DNA from: Bacteroidota bacterium
Lineage (GTDB): Bacteria; Bacteroidota; Bacteroidia; UKL13-3
DNA: 64,000 nucleotides
Reading direction: 5' to 3'
NCBI GenBank assembly: GCA_027482225.1
Contig: JAIXWD010000006.1
Coordinates: 1 to 64,000 of the forward strand
In this document: in pieces, positions 1 to 8,852 of the stretch
How positions within the stretch are numbered: the first letter of the stretch is position 1
Layout of the letters: every line of letters begins with the position of its first letter
Position numbers and translations under genes: made by a program
The notes under the pieces: generated by a model
Seen by the model: only the letters and a program-made list of their open reading frames with translations
Told to the model about the DNA's origin: nothing
Databases searched by the model: none

Positions 1-1
1 A

Positions 2-106
2 GCTTACCAATTAACAGAATTAAACGAGTTGAGCTCAGGTATGTACTTTGTACGCATCATTACAGCAAGTGGTAATAGTTATACCATCAAAACAATAAAG
101 AGATAA
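2..106 (+). CDS. C-terminal end of a T9SS type A sorting-domain protein (partial)
   Basis: Only the last 34 codons lie in the window; the gene starts before base 1. The frame reads AYQLTELNELSSGMYFVRII and ends ...IKTIKR before a TAA stop. The pattern leu-rich strand, SSGMYFVRI, then a short basic end is the usual final part of a T9SS type A C-terminal sorting domain, which directs proteins through the SprA translocon to the cell surface. It is followed 24 bases later by a strong terminator. Nothing can be said about the function of the missing passenger part. Confidence 0.8.
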   Translation, partial: AYQLTELNELSSGMYFVRIITASGNSYTIKTIKR

Positions 107-130
107 GTTAGTGCACTAAGCAATAAAACA

Positions 131-159
131 AAAAGCCGCTCCATGGAGCGGCTTTTTTT
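131..159 (+). terminator. Rho-independent terminator
   Basis: A perfect palindrome with a GCCGCTCC/GGAGCGGC stem is flanked by A-run and T-run, directly after the sorting-domain gene. The symmetric A/T flanks mean it could work in both directions. Confidence 0.9.
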
Positions 160-407
160 ATGTTAGTACAACAAAGCGTCACCGCCTGATCGTTTGAGCC
201 CCGAGCTCTCGGGTTATCGAAAGTAGGAGGCGGGTATGAAATTAATGTGAACAATCCCTTCTCGATATGCCTCGATATGAAATTGTAATATTAGAATTGG
301 ATGAGATTTTCATTTACTAAACATGATTTTTTAATTATTACCAAACACAAAATTAAAACGTTATCGCCAACCATAATTTTAACGAAACAAAAAACCATAT
401 AAAAATT

Positions 408-512
408 AAACCCGGCCTAGGGATGGAAGTAGTTACCTTGTAACTCGCACAGCCCGACTATGAAGTAACTTGGGCAGCCATTACGCTGGGTTTACTTCAT
501 AGGAAGCCCCAA
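408..512. ncRNA. Candidate structured RNA in a convergent intergenic gap
   Basis: The gap 161-560 has no gene. Its first part (161-300) carries short decayed repeat-like pieces such as CTCGATATG. The second part folds strongly: AGTTAC (431-436) pairs with GTAACT (440-445) across a three-base loop; CTATGAAGTAA (458-468) pairs perfectly with TTACTTCATAG (492-502), an 11-bp stem; inside it CAGC (475-478) pairs with GCTG (485-488) over a six-base loop. This stretch is also much richer in G and C than its surroundings. It could be a small RNA (a 6S-like RNA of this phylum is one thought), a decayed mobile-element end, or a cis element. Strand is undecided, because the stems read on either strand and I see no clear TAnnTTTG box. 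Confidence 0.4.
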
Positions 513-560
513 ATTAATCTGCTGCTGATATCCGGTTAAGTTTATTGGTGAGAATTTTTG

Positions 561-3482
561 TTACCTCACTACCAATTTTTGTTTAAAAATTGCGTCTCCC
601 ATTTCTGCAAAAATGAGGTATAAGCCATGTGGTAATTGCGTGCAATTAAAATAGGTTTCTTGATTGGAAGCAATTGTAGCTGTTACTAATTTTTCACCTG
701 TTGAATGATAAAGGTGCCAAGTTATCGGTTGGTTAATTTTATTTTTTAACGTAAAGCTTGTGGTCACGGGGTTAGGATAAACCTGAATAAAATGGTCGTT
801 CAATGCATAGTTATTTATTGCGGTTTGTTTGCTAATGGTTACTTGAAACTGCATGGTATCTCCAATACAATTTATGGTGTCGGTTTCTATTGCTTTAATC
901 ATCCCAGTAGTTATTTCATTTGGCCACTCAATAGTAACACTATCGGCTTGAGTAGTTAAAAGGGTACCGTTTGTAACTACCCAATTAAAGTGAGATGTTG
1001 GACTTGCATTTTTTATGCGATAGGTATTTATAGATGAAGTTAATACTTCTTTTGCGCCTGTAATTGTAGTTGCAGATGGGTAATTGATACGAACAAAAAC
1101 TGCTGCTGAGGTATCGCATCTGCCTCCCGAAATGACGAGGCGTTTGTACCAATAGGTTACTGTTTCTGAGGGTGGTGAATAGGTTAAGTTGGTATTTACA
1201 CCTGGTGCAATAGTGTAACCGCTGATTGCCGATTTTTTAGAGCGAAACCATAGGTAACTATATACGCCCGAACCCCCATTAGGTAATGTCCCGATTAGCG
1301 TATCAGGAACCTGATTTTTACAAATAGTTTGGGAGTTATAAACTACATTGGCTTGAATGGGTGGTAAGCTATTAGCAATTTTACAAATTACATTTCCGTT
1401 ACCACTATAAGTAAAATAAATATTTCCTTGATGATCGCAGGCTACTGAATGAGGGAAAAATACAGATGACTTTAATGCTGAATCGAGTTTGTATTCTAAA
1501 TCATTTTGTCCGTTTCCAGCAACAGTACTTATCTTTTGTGTTAGTGCATCAATTCTTCTAATACGATTATTCCAAGCATCAGAAAAATATAAGTTACCTG
1601 AGGCATCCGTTGCCAAACCTCTTACATTATTTAATAAGGCATATTTTGCGCTATCACCATCACCAGAATAACCAGATTGATTATTTAAATTACCGGCTAT
1701 GGTATTGATAAGACCTGTTTTTGCGTCAATTTTTCTGATGCGGTGCATATTGGCTAAATAAATATTTCCTTCTGCATCCACTGTCATTGGTCCGCCTAGA
1801 TCAAGTGCTGTTTGTAAAGCAGGTGCATTTTCTGTTGTTTCCCCAAATGTTCCTTTTCCGGCTACTGTACTTATAATGTATGTGTTTGTGTTGATTTTTC
1901 TGATCCTGTTATTATTCACATCGCATACATAAATATTGCCCATTAGATCAGCACCTAAATTACCTGTATGGTAAAAAAGTGCTTTTAGGGCACTATCCCC
2001 ATCGCCCGAAAAACCAACTTGATTAAATGGATATCCTTTACCTGCATAATGCGTGATGATACCTGTTTGGTTGTTTATTTTCTTTATTCTGCCCAATTCA
2101 GATAAGAAAACATGACCATTGATATCTGTAGTAACACCACCAATATCATTCCATAAATACGTGTATGGTCCTGGAACGTTATCAAGTAAAGAATCTATTC
2201 TAACCGTATACCCTTTTCCGGCTATGGTTATCAGTTTTTTATCTGCACCATTTACCATACGTATTCTGTTGTTGTATGAATCAGAAAAAATTAGATTACC
2301 ATAACCATCAAACCTTAGGTGTTGCGGAGTTGAAATTAACGATTGGTTGGCTAATCCACTATCTCCATCAAAACTTGAATAACCGTTACCTGCAATCGTT
2401 GAAATGATTTTGCTGTTACTATCTACTTTTCGTAAAAGCGCATTGCCTGCATCAACAATGAGTAAGTTTCCTAAATTATCTATTTTAACATCTGTAGGAT
2501 AAAGAAGTTTGGCCTGAGTAGCAGGAATACTCTCTGCTGTATTTTGAAGTGGAAAGGAGCCAGCATAAGTATTTATAATAGTAGTTAGTATGTTGATTTT
2601 TCTGATGCGGCTATTGCCACCATCGCAAACAAATAATTGGCCATGCATATCTAACGCAATACCATTTAATCCACTAAATACGGCCCTAAAAGCAGAGTCG
2701 TTTTCGCCTGCATAACCGTCCATACCTGTGCCTGCAAACGAATAAATTTTACCTGTACTTAAATTTACACGTTTAATTTTATCGTGTCCAGCATCTGCTA
2801 TATAAAGGGTATTTGTTTTACTGTCTAAAGCCAACCCTTTGGGTTCATACAAGCCATCTGTTACGTCTAAATCGCCAAAATCTTCAGCTATCCCATTTCC
2901 TGCAACTCTAGAAATAAGTCCTGTTGTACTACTTATTTTTCTAACCTGGTTGTTCCCCATATCACTAAAATAAATATTGCCTAAACTATCTAGTATAATA
3001 GGTCCTGGAGAACTTAATTTTGCATTAATCGCTAAAACAGTACTATCTGTATAGCCCACTACCCCTTTACCGGCAATGGTTTGTATAACGCCAGTGTTGG
3101 CATCAATTTTCCTTATTCGGTGGTTTTCTGTATCAGATAGGTAAAGATTACCCGAAGAGTCTAAAGCAATAAAACACATGCTTCCAATGCGTGCTTGTGT
3201 TGCTGGGCCATCATCTCCTGTATATCCTTTTTTTTGCGTTCCTGCAAAAGTTGTAATAATGCCATTGCTAATTTTTCTAATTCTAAAATCATAAGAATCG
3301 TAAACATAAATATCTCCATTTTTATGGCAAGCTACTGTGTTTGGATTTACCGAAGTTGACTTAGCGTTACGATAGTCTCCTTTACTTCCTCCAGCATATA
3401 TTTCTATTAGTTGTGCATTTGCTTGTTGGGATAAACAAATGATACCAAGTAATGTATAAACAAAATGGAATGTTATTTTCAT
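561..3482 (-). CDS. Secreted NHL-repeat propeller protein with T9SS sorting tail
   Basis: A protein of 973 residues if started at the ATG at 3482, which begins a clean signal peptide (MKITFHFVYTLLGIICLSQQ, then ANAQ). A longer reading from 3521 would put 13 extra residues before the signal peptide and is unlikely. About twelve repeats ending in variants of NRIRKIN/D-x-x-TG, each with a GNxYxxD-type strand and a GDGGPA-like or TxAGxG turn, fill residues 25 to about 690; twelve blades would make two six-bladed NHL propellers. Next comes an Ig/PKD-like region, then YPNPVTTSFTLK and a C-terminal sorting domain ending KLVVR. NHL propellers usually bind proteins or glycans; the ligand here is unknown. 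It is a likely SprA-dependent surface or secreted protein. A TATCTTCG box lies six bases before the start. Confidence 0.85.
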   Translation of the reverse strand: MKITFHFVYTLLGIICLSQQANAQLIEIYAGGSKGDYRNAKSTSVNPNTVACHKNGDIYVYDSYDFRIRKISNGIITTFAGTQKKGYTGDDGPATQARIGSMCFIALDSSGNLYLSDTENHRIRKIDANTGVIQTIAGKGVVGYTDSTVLAINAKLSSPGPIILDSLGNIYFSDMGNNQVRKISSTTGLISRVAGNGIAEDFGDLDVTDGLYEPKGLALDSKTNTLYIADAGHDKIKRVNLSTGKIYSFAGTGMDGYAGENDSAFRAVFSGLNGIALDMHGQLFVCDGGNSRIRKINILTTIINTYAGSFPLQNTAESIPATQAKLLYPTDVKIDNLGNLLIVDAGNALLRKVDSNSKIISTIAGNGYSSFDGDSGLANQSLISTPQHLRFDGYGNLIFSDSYNNRIRMVNGADKKLITIAGKGYTVRIDSLLDNVPGPYTYLWNDIGGVTTDINGHVFLSELGRIKKINNQTGIITHYAGKGYPFNQVGFSGDGDSALKALFYHTGNLGADLMGNIYVCDVNNNRIRKINTNTYIISTVAGKGTFGETTENAPALQTALDLGGPMTVDAEGNIYLANMHRIRKIDAKTGLINTIAGNLNNQSGYSGDGDSAKYALLNNVRGLATDASGNLYFSDAWNNRIRRIDALTQKISTVAGNGQNDLEYKLDSALKSSVFFPHSVACDHQGNIYFTYSGNGNVICKIANSLPPIQANVVYNSQTICKNQVPDTLIGTLPNGGSGVYSYLWFRSKKSAISGYTIAPGVNTNLTYSPPSETVTYWYKRLVISGGRCDTSAAVFVRINYPSATTITGAKEVLTSSINTYRIKNASPTSHFNWVVTNGTLLTTQADSVTIEWPNEITTGMIKAIETDTINCIGDTMQFQVTISKQTAINNYALNDHFIQVYPNPVTTSFTLKNKINQPITWHLYHSTGEKLVTATIASNQETYFNCTQLPHGLYLIFAEMGDAIFKQKLVVR

Positions 3483-3663
3483 GTGATTCGAAGATAAGTT
3501 TATTTGATAAGTTGAACACAAATTCCTAAAAATTGAGCTAACCTTACCTGTTGGTCTTTTTATGTGTTGTGCACTATACCCCCAAGTACCGAATCCTTTT
3601 GGGATGGTGATTTAATTGTAGTAAAAAAACTATTTTCGCCCAAAATTCTTTTATAGAGTAATT

Positions 3664-5349
3664 ATGGCAAACAGACGAGAATTACGCGCAGCAACAGGTA
3701 ATACATTAAGCTGCAAAGGATGGGTACAAGAAGCGGCCTTGCGCATGTTACACAATAATTTAGATCCTGAAGTGGCTGAAAGACCTGAGGATTTGGTAGT
3801 GTATGGCGGTATTGGTAAAGCGGCCCGCAACTGGGAAAGTTTTGATTTAATTGTAAAGGCTTTACAAGATTTAGAGGAAGACGAAACATTATTGGTACAA
3901 AGTGGTAAACCGGTGGGTATTTTACCTACACACAAGGATGCACCACGTGTTATTATATCGAACAGTATGTTGGTGCCTAAGTGGGCCAATTGGGAAACTT
4001 TCCACGAGTTGGATAAAAAGGGTTTGATGATGTACGGCCAAATGACTGCAGGTAGCTGGATTTACATTGGTTCGCAGGGTATTGTGCAAGGTACTTATGA
4101 AACGTTTGCCGAGGCTGCTCGTCAGCATTTTGGCGGTACGCTTAAAGGTACTTTATCTGTTACTGCCGGTTTGGGTGGTATGGGTGGCGCACAACCTTTG
4201 GCGGTTACCATGTGTGATGGTGTTTGCCTTGCTGCCGAAATGGTAGAATGGCGTATTAAAAAACGTATTGAAACACGTTACTTAGATGTAATGAGCCGTG
4301 ATATTGACCAGGCGATTGATATGGCTTTGAAAGCGAAGGCTGAGGGCAGGCGTTTATCTATTGGTGTATTATGTAATGTAATTGATTTATTGGAGCGTTT
4401 AATTGAACGTAACATTACGCCTGATTTGTTAACGGATCAAACATCGGCACACGACCCATTGAATGGTTATTACCCTGAAGGCATAGCTGAAGAGGTGGCA
4501 GATAGAATGCGTAAAACGGAGCCTGGAAAGTATGTAGAAAAATCGTTGGATACCATGGCACACCATGTAAAGTTGATGATTGAATTGCAAAAGCGTGGTG
4601 CTATTACGTTTGATTACGGTAACAATTTACGAGGACAAGCAAAAGACCAGCGCCATGTAGAAAATGCATTTGCGTTTCCGGGTTTTGTTCCTGCATATAT
4701 TCGTCCGTTGTTTTGCGAAGGTAAAGGTCCTTTCCGTTGGGTAGCACTAAGTGGCGACCCTAATGATATTTATGTAACCGACCAAGTGATGAAAGAATTG
4801 TTTCCTGAAAACACTTCGTTGCACCGTTGGTTAGATATGGCTAAAGAGCGCATTGCTTTCCAAGGGTTACCTGCACGTATTTGCTGGATTGGTCAGGGCG
4901 ATAGAGAAAAAGCTGCGTTAGCATTTAATGAATTGGTGCGCACTGGTAAAGTAAAAGGTCCGATTGTAATTGGCCGCGACCATTTAGATACTGGTTCGGT
5001 AGCATCTCCTAACCGAGAAACAGAAGCGATGAAAGATGGTAGTGATGCCGTGGCCGATTGGCCAATATTAAATTCGTTGATTAATACTGCGGGTGGTGCA
5101 AGTTGGGTATCTATACACCACGGTGGTGGAGTAGGTATGGGTTACAGTATACATGCAGGTATGGTAATAGTGGCCGATGGTACAGAAGATGCCGCACGCA
5201 GGTTAAAACGTGTGTTGCACAACGATCCAGCAATGGGTGTAATTAGGCATGCTGATGCAGGTTATGATATTGCGATTGATACTGCGCGTAAACACAGATT
5301 AGATATTAAAGAGCGTTTGAAAGATAAACCTGAAAAATCAGCGTTTTAA
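3664..5349 (+). CDS. hutU: Urocanate hydratase (urocanase)
   Basis: Converts urocanate to 4-imidazolone-5-propionate in histidine breakdown, in the cytoplasm, using tightly bound NAD+. The 561 residues match the family length. Recognisable blocks are the N-terminal [12 protein letters not shown], the NAD-binding [12 protein letters not shown], the [14 protein letters not shown] loop, and [14 protein letters not shown], whose Cys407 is the position of the family's active-site cysteine. [19 protein letters not shown] near the end is also typical. The ATG at 3664 is the natural start. No other hut gene is in the window, so histidine catabolism is not encoded as a cluster here. A strong bidirectional terminator follows. 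Identification is secure. Confidence 0.97.
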   Translation: MANRRELRAATGNTLSCKGWVQEAALRMLHNNLDPEVAERPEDLVVYGGIGKAARNWESFDLIVKALQDLEEDETLLVQSGKPVGILPTHKDAPRVIISNSMLVPKWANWETFHELDKKGLMMYGQMTAGSWIYIGSQGIVQGTYETFAEAARQHFGGTLKGTLSVTAGLGGMGGAQPLAVTMCDGVCLAAEMVEWRIKKRIETRYLDVMSRDIDQAIDMALKAKAEGRRLSIGVLCNVIDLLERLIERNITPDLLTDQTSAHDPLNGYYPEGIAEEVADRMRKTEPGKYVEKSLDTMAHHVKLMIELQKRGAITFDYGNNLRGQAKDQRHVENAFAFPGFVPAYIRPLFCEGKGPFRWVALSGDPNDIYVTDQVMKELFPENTSLHRWLDMAKERIAFQGLPARICWIGQGDREKAALAFNELVRTGKVKGPIVIGRDHLDTGSVASPNRETEAMKDGSDAVADWPILNSLINTAGGASWVSIHHGGGVGMGYSIHAGMVIVADGTEDAARRLKRVLHNDPAMGVIRHADAGYDIAIDTARKHRLDIKERLKDKPEKSAF

Positions 5350-5394
5350 TTCCCTGTCAGCGTTTAAAAAACCTAATTGTGGTTAAATAAAAGT

Positions 5395-5429
5395 AAAATC
5401 CCGCTCAGTTTCTGAGCGGGATTTTTTTT
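5395..5429. terminator. Bidirectional terminator between hutU and the PLP enzyme gene
   Basis: A 14-bp stem (AATCCCGCTCAG core) with a TTT loop is flanked by A-run and T-run. It lies between two convergent genes and can end transcription of both. Confidence 0.93.
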
Positions 5430-5436
5430 GGTTTGA

Positions 5437-6300
5437 TTACATCACACTCATCATACCTAATAAACCACCGGTGTGTATGGCTAAAATCTTACTTTTTTTC
5501 GGGTAATAATTTCCTGCAATCAGTTTACTTAAGGCTAACATCATTTTTGCGGTATACACTTGGTCTAATAAAATACCAGTATGTTGTGCAAAGTGTTGCA
5601 TAAATTCCAATAACTCGGAATCGGTTTTGGCATAACCACCACAACTAAAATTATGGTGTACTTTAATATCAAACCCAGCCAATGCTGCAATTTCTTGGTT
5701 CATTGCTTCAGCACCTTTTAGTACACAAATTCCTTCTGCAATAATGTTTTTAGGTTGTGCACCTTTTGCTAGTCCAGCCAATGTAGTGCCTGTGCCAACA
5801 GCACAAATGGTATGCGTAAACCCATCGGCATCATCTAAAATATGTGTACATCCTTTAGTTGCTAATTCACCCTTTCCACCCTCATCAATAAAGTAAGTAT
5901 TTACATGTTGTTGTGCAAACTCATAGTATAAATCCAGTTTGTTTTTATATGCCTCGCGTGATACGAAAATTAAATGCATGCCATACAACTTACATAAGTT
6001 AAGCATGTGGTTGTTTACTTCTTCGCCCCGAACAAAACCTGTTGTTTTAAAGTTATACATGGCGCCTGCACAAGCCAATGCAACTAAATGATTGCTAAAC
6101 GCGCCACCAAAACTCACCAAATGACGGCTATTTTTTTGTTGTGCATCATCCAAAACATAAAATAATTTACGCCACTTATTACCCGATACAAAAGGATGTA
6201 ACATGTCGTCACGTTTTATGTAAACGGTTACACCATTGGCATTAAAATCGGGTAAGTTAATATGTTGTATAGGAGGATTAAATGGCAATTCCATCATCAT
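5437..6300 (-). CDS. PLP-dependent D-cysteine desulfhydrase / ACC deaminase family enzyme
   Basis: A fold-type II pyridoxal-phosphate enzyme of 287 residues, cytoplasmic. KRDDMLHPFVSGNKWRKL holds the PLP-binding lysine (Lys42), and VSFGGAFSNHLVALA and AVGTGTTLAGLAKG are the cofactor phosphate and substrate loops. This family includes D-cysteine desulfhydrase and 1-aminocyclopropane-1-carboxylate deaminase. Bacteroidota members are shorter than the roughly 330 residues of DcyD, and the true substrate cannot be told from sequence. The start codon overlaps the stop of the upstream gene in a CGATGA arrangement (4-base overlap), so the two are translationally coupled. Three ATGs lie in a row at 6300, 6297 and 6294; the first gives the overlap and is chosen. 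Confidence 0.85.
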   Translation of the reverse strand: MMMELPFNPPIQHINLPDFNANGVTVYIKRDDMLHPFVSGNKWRKLFYVLDDAQQKNSRHLVSFGGAFSNHLVALACAGAMYNFKTTGFVRGEEVNNHMLNLCKLYGMHLIFVSREAYKNKLDLYYEFAQQHVNTYFIDEGGKGELATKGCTHILDDADGFTHTICAVGTGTTLAGLAKGAQPKNIIAEGICVLKGAEAMNQEIAALAGFDIKVHHNFSCGGYAKTDSELLEFMQHFAQHTGILLDQVYTAKMMLALSKLIAGNYYPKKSKILAIHTGGLLGMMSVM

Positions 6301-7904
6301 CGTATGCGTAGCTTTTGTCCAACCGAAATGGTATTATCAATCATGTTATTTAACTTCCTGATATCTTCAACCAATACATTATATTTACGTGCAATACTGT
6401 ATAAGTTTTCTTTCTCTAATACCTCGTGATATATTGGTTCTGTAGAGTTTAAATCGGGTTCCTTGTAATCGGTTTTCTCTCCATTTAAAGGAACAACCAC
6501 CAATTCGTCACCCACACGTAAGGTGTCGCTTGTAAGTTCGTTTAAAGCCCTTAGTTCAATCACAGATGTATTGTATTTGCGTGCAATACTGTATAATGTT
6601 TCACCTTGTTTAACCATATGATAGCCCGGAACTACAGCTTCTTCATTTTCGTTAATTGCAGGTTGATTTGGGTTAATAATTAATCTCGCTCCTTCAAAAA
6701 TATCTTCATTATGCAAGTGGTTAATTTCCATAATACCTTCTACTCGCACATTATATTTTTTTGCGATATGGAACAATGTTTCTCCTTTTTGTACGGTATG
6801 AAAAAATGCCATATCGTTTTTATTGTCGGTGATGTTTATGGCAAATTCATCTTCAGGTAAAACCGGCCTGCTGGTAGAAACATTTTTTCTTGCGTCATCG
6901 TAAATTAAGTTGTTGTATGTGCTATCAACATTAGCAATACTGCTTACCCTAAGCGCAGGTGTTTTGTGGTTTAATCCGCGTAACGAAAGTTGCTCTCCAG
7001 CCTCAGGTTCTTGACCTTCTTTCATGTTGTTACGCGAATAAAGTTTACTTAGTTTGATGCCAAAACGTTGCGATATCATGCGCATGTTATCACCAGTTGA
7101 CACGGTATAATGTTCAACACTTCCATTATAATTTTTTGGCTTGATGTATATGGTATCACCAGCTTTTATAACGGCATCTTTAGGTAAATCATTGTATTTA
7201 TATATCTGCCATACACGCATACCATTTTCTAAAGCAATGCTTGCATAACTGTCTTTTGGTTTTGCCACCAATACTGGAATACCATTTATGATAAGTTGTG
7301 TGTGCGATGCTGCAAAAACGTTTTGGTCTTCTTTAATTTTAAAATTTTCTTTCTCTGTAGGTTTTATTTGATCGAAACGTTGCAGGTTATGGCGTTCTAT
7401 TAAACTAATTAACAAGTTCGGATAGTTCGGATTAGTAGCGTATCCTGCACGTTTCAATCCCTCGGCCCAACCTTTGTAATCAGTTTGTTCCAAATCAAAT
7501 AAAAAGGCATATCGTTGGCCTTTCATTAAAAAATCTGAGTGATCGCGATAACTGTCTTCTGCGGTTGGATATTTTCTGAAACATTCTTGCGCTTCATCGT
7601 CATCTTCTTTTATAGATTCTCCAGTCCAATCTTTTTTGCATTTAATACCAAAGTGATTGTTAGCTACCAATGCAAGTCTGCTATTTCCGTTTCCACTTTC
7701 AAGTAAACCCTGAGCAAGAGTAATACTTGCGGGTATACGACTGCGATGCATTTCGGCAATGGCAACAGCACTGTATTTATCTAAGTATTGCTCTACTGTT
7801 AATTTAAATGGAAAGTCTTTTGTTGGAACGGGTTGTGCATTAATCGTGTTACCTCCAAAAAGAGCTAACAGCATTAAACCAATAAATACATTAACATGCC
7901 TCAT
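6297..7904 (-). CDS. Secreted glucosaminidase with LysM repeats (peptidoglycan hydrolase)
   Basis: A 535-residue exported cell-wall enzyme. A signal peptide (MRHVNVFIGLMLLALFGGN, cleaved near INAQ) is followed by a FlgJ/Bax-type N-acetylglucosaminidase domain, about residues 35-180: IPASITLAQGLLESGNGNS with the expected glutamate, NNHFGIKC, and AGYATNPNYPNLL. Four LysM-like modules follow, at roughly 263, 365, 428 and 490 to the end, with signatures such as VKQGETLYSIARKYNTSV and VQKGETLFHIAKKYNV. LysM binds peptidoglycan glycan strands, and the catalytic domain would cut N-acetylglucosaminyl bonds during growth or division. First gene of a two-gene minus-strand operon with the PLP enzyme, an unexpected partner. 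Confidence 0.92.
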   Translation of the reverse strand: MRHVNVFIGLMLLALFGGNTINAQPVPTKDFPFKLTVEQYLDKYSAVAIAEMHRSRIPASITLAQGLLESGNGNSRLALVANNHFGIKCKKDWTGESIKEDDDEAQECFRKYPTAEDSYRDHSDFLMKGQRYAFLFDLEQTDYKGWAEGLKRAGYATNPNYPNLLISLIERHNLQRFDQIKPTEKENFKIKEDQNVFAASHTQLIINGIPVLVAKPKDSYASIALENGMRVWQIYKYNDLPKDAVIKAGDTIYIKPKNYNGSVEHYTVSTGDNMRMISQRFGIKLSKLYSRNNMKEGQEPEAGEQLSLRGLNHKTPALRVSSIANVDSTYNNLIYDDARKNVSTSRPVLPEDEFAINITDNKNDMAFFHTVQKGETLFHIAKKYNVRVEGIMEINHLHNEDIFEGARLIINPNQPAINENEEAVVPGYHMVKQGETLYSIARKYNTSVIELRALNELTSDTLRVGDELVVVPLNGEKTDYKEPDLNSTEPIYHEVLEKENLYSIARKYNVLVEDIRKLNNMIDNTISVGQKLRIR

Positions 7905-8053
7905 GCAACAAATTTAACTTTACCCTTATTGCTATTGTTATTTGTTTTAAGTTGATTACCCACAGGTGTATGTGGTTTTGGGCAATTGGTTTGTATTTGA
8001 TTAGAAGTTTAAGTTTAAAATAAACTTATCTGGTTTTAACGCAGAGGTATGCA

Positions 8054-8130
8054 AATAGTCATACGAATATTTAAGCATGGTCGATTTGAACTTTTGATGT
8101 TTGCAGCGCAAAGTCTTCTAAATTGGGGAG
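8054..8130 (+). repeat. Diverged direct repeat, copy A
   Basis: Runs from AATAGTCATACGAATATTT to AATTGGGGAG. It matches the copy at 8500-8564 in order and spacing of several blocks (AATAGTC, CGAATATTT, GCAT-GT, GCGCAA, ATTGGGGAG) with many substitutions and a length difference. Confidence 0.6.
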
Positions 8131-8499
8131 TGTTAAATTAATCAGAACAATTAATGTATAGACGATTCAGTCACTTCGAGTGATTACTGCTAAGGTTATG
8201 CTGTGGAGTAATCGTATCGAGAAGTGGAATGGTAAAATGATATGTTGTTCATCAGTCCTATTCTCGATACACGCACTCACCCACAGACAGACTAAAGCGC
8301 AATCAGACGCTGTGGTCTGTTCTTTAAACTTGAACAGGCTATTAATAATGCAGTTAGCTCGATGAGGCTCTGATTTTTTGAAGTCTAATATCTTTGCGTA
8401 TCAAACTCTTTTACCTCAGAAGCGGTATACTTTGCTCTCTAAAACCTCAGCGAAAAACTCCTATCCCTCTGCGGTATAAAGAAAGCGCAAAGGGTTGTG

Positions 8500-8564
8500 A
8501 ATAGTCCTGCGAATATTTGTGCATTGTTGCTTAAAAGGAGCGCAACGCCTGCGGCATTGGGGAG
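8500..8564 (+). repeat. Diverged direct repeat, copy B
   Basis: Second copy of the unit at 8054-8130, reading AATAGTCCTGCGAATATTT through to ATTGGGGAG. It is preceded by GCGCAAAGG, as copy A is preceded by GCAGAGG. Confidence 0.6.
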
Positions 8565-8852
8565 AATTTTATTCATAGAAATTTATTTGCCATGTGAAAG
8601 GAAATCTATCGTCTTCCTTTGAAGGAAGATAAGAGATGGATGTTTGAGGTAAATTAGCAAAGCCGAACAGCGTTTATTAAATTACGAATGATGCATAATG
8701 AATAACAAAGCTTTAACTAAATCTCCTCAACAATTCAATCAATACATAAGCTACTGCTAAATTGTTAGATAAGATTTTCTTAAAATAAAGGTGCTTTCAT
8801 ATTAAATCTTAAATTTGTGTGTTAGTTTAAATCAGCTTTACACCGCGCATTT

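Larger units (their letters stand above)
7905..8852. other. Gene-free 0.95 kb stretch with decayed repeats
   Basis: No open frame here has coding character. The stretch is a patchwork of degenerate repeat pieces with AACGCAGAGG, CTCTGCGGTATAAA, AAGCGCAAAGGG and CTCGATAC motifs. An imperfect inverted repeat (CACTTC 8172-8177 and GATTACT 8182-8188 against AGTAATC 8207-8213 and GAAGTG 8221-8226) could form a hairpin. The right end holds the dsbD promoter region, with a TAAATTTG box at 8810-8817. Confidence 0.75.

Noticed and set aside
3651-3989. Long minus-strand frames inside hutU
   Set aside because: They are shadows of a clearly conserved urocanase gene.
8180-8365. A 61-codon open frame in the gap before dsbD
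   Set aside because: It crosses the inverted repeat and decayed repeat pieces and has no coding-like composition.
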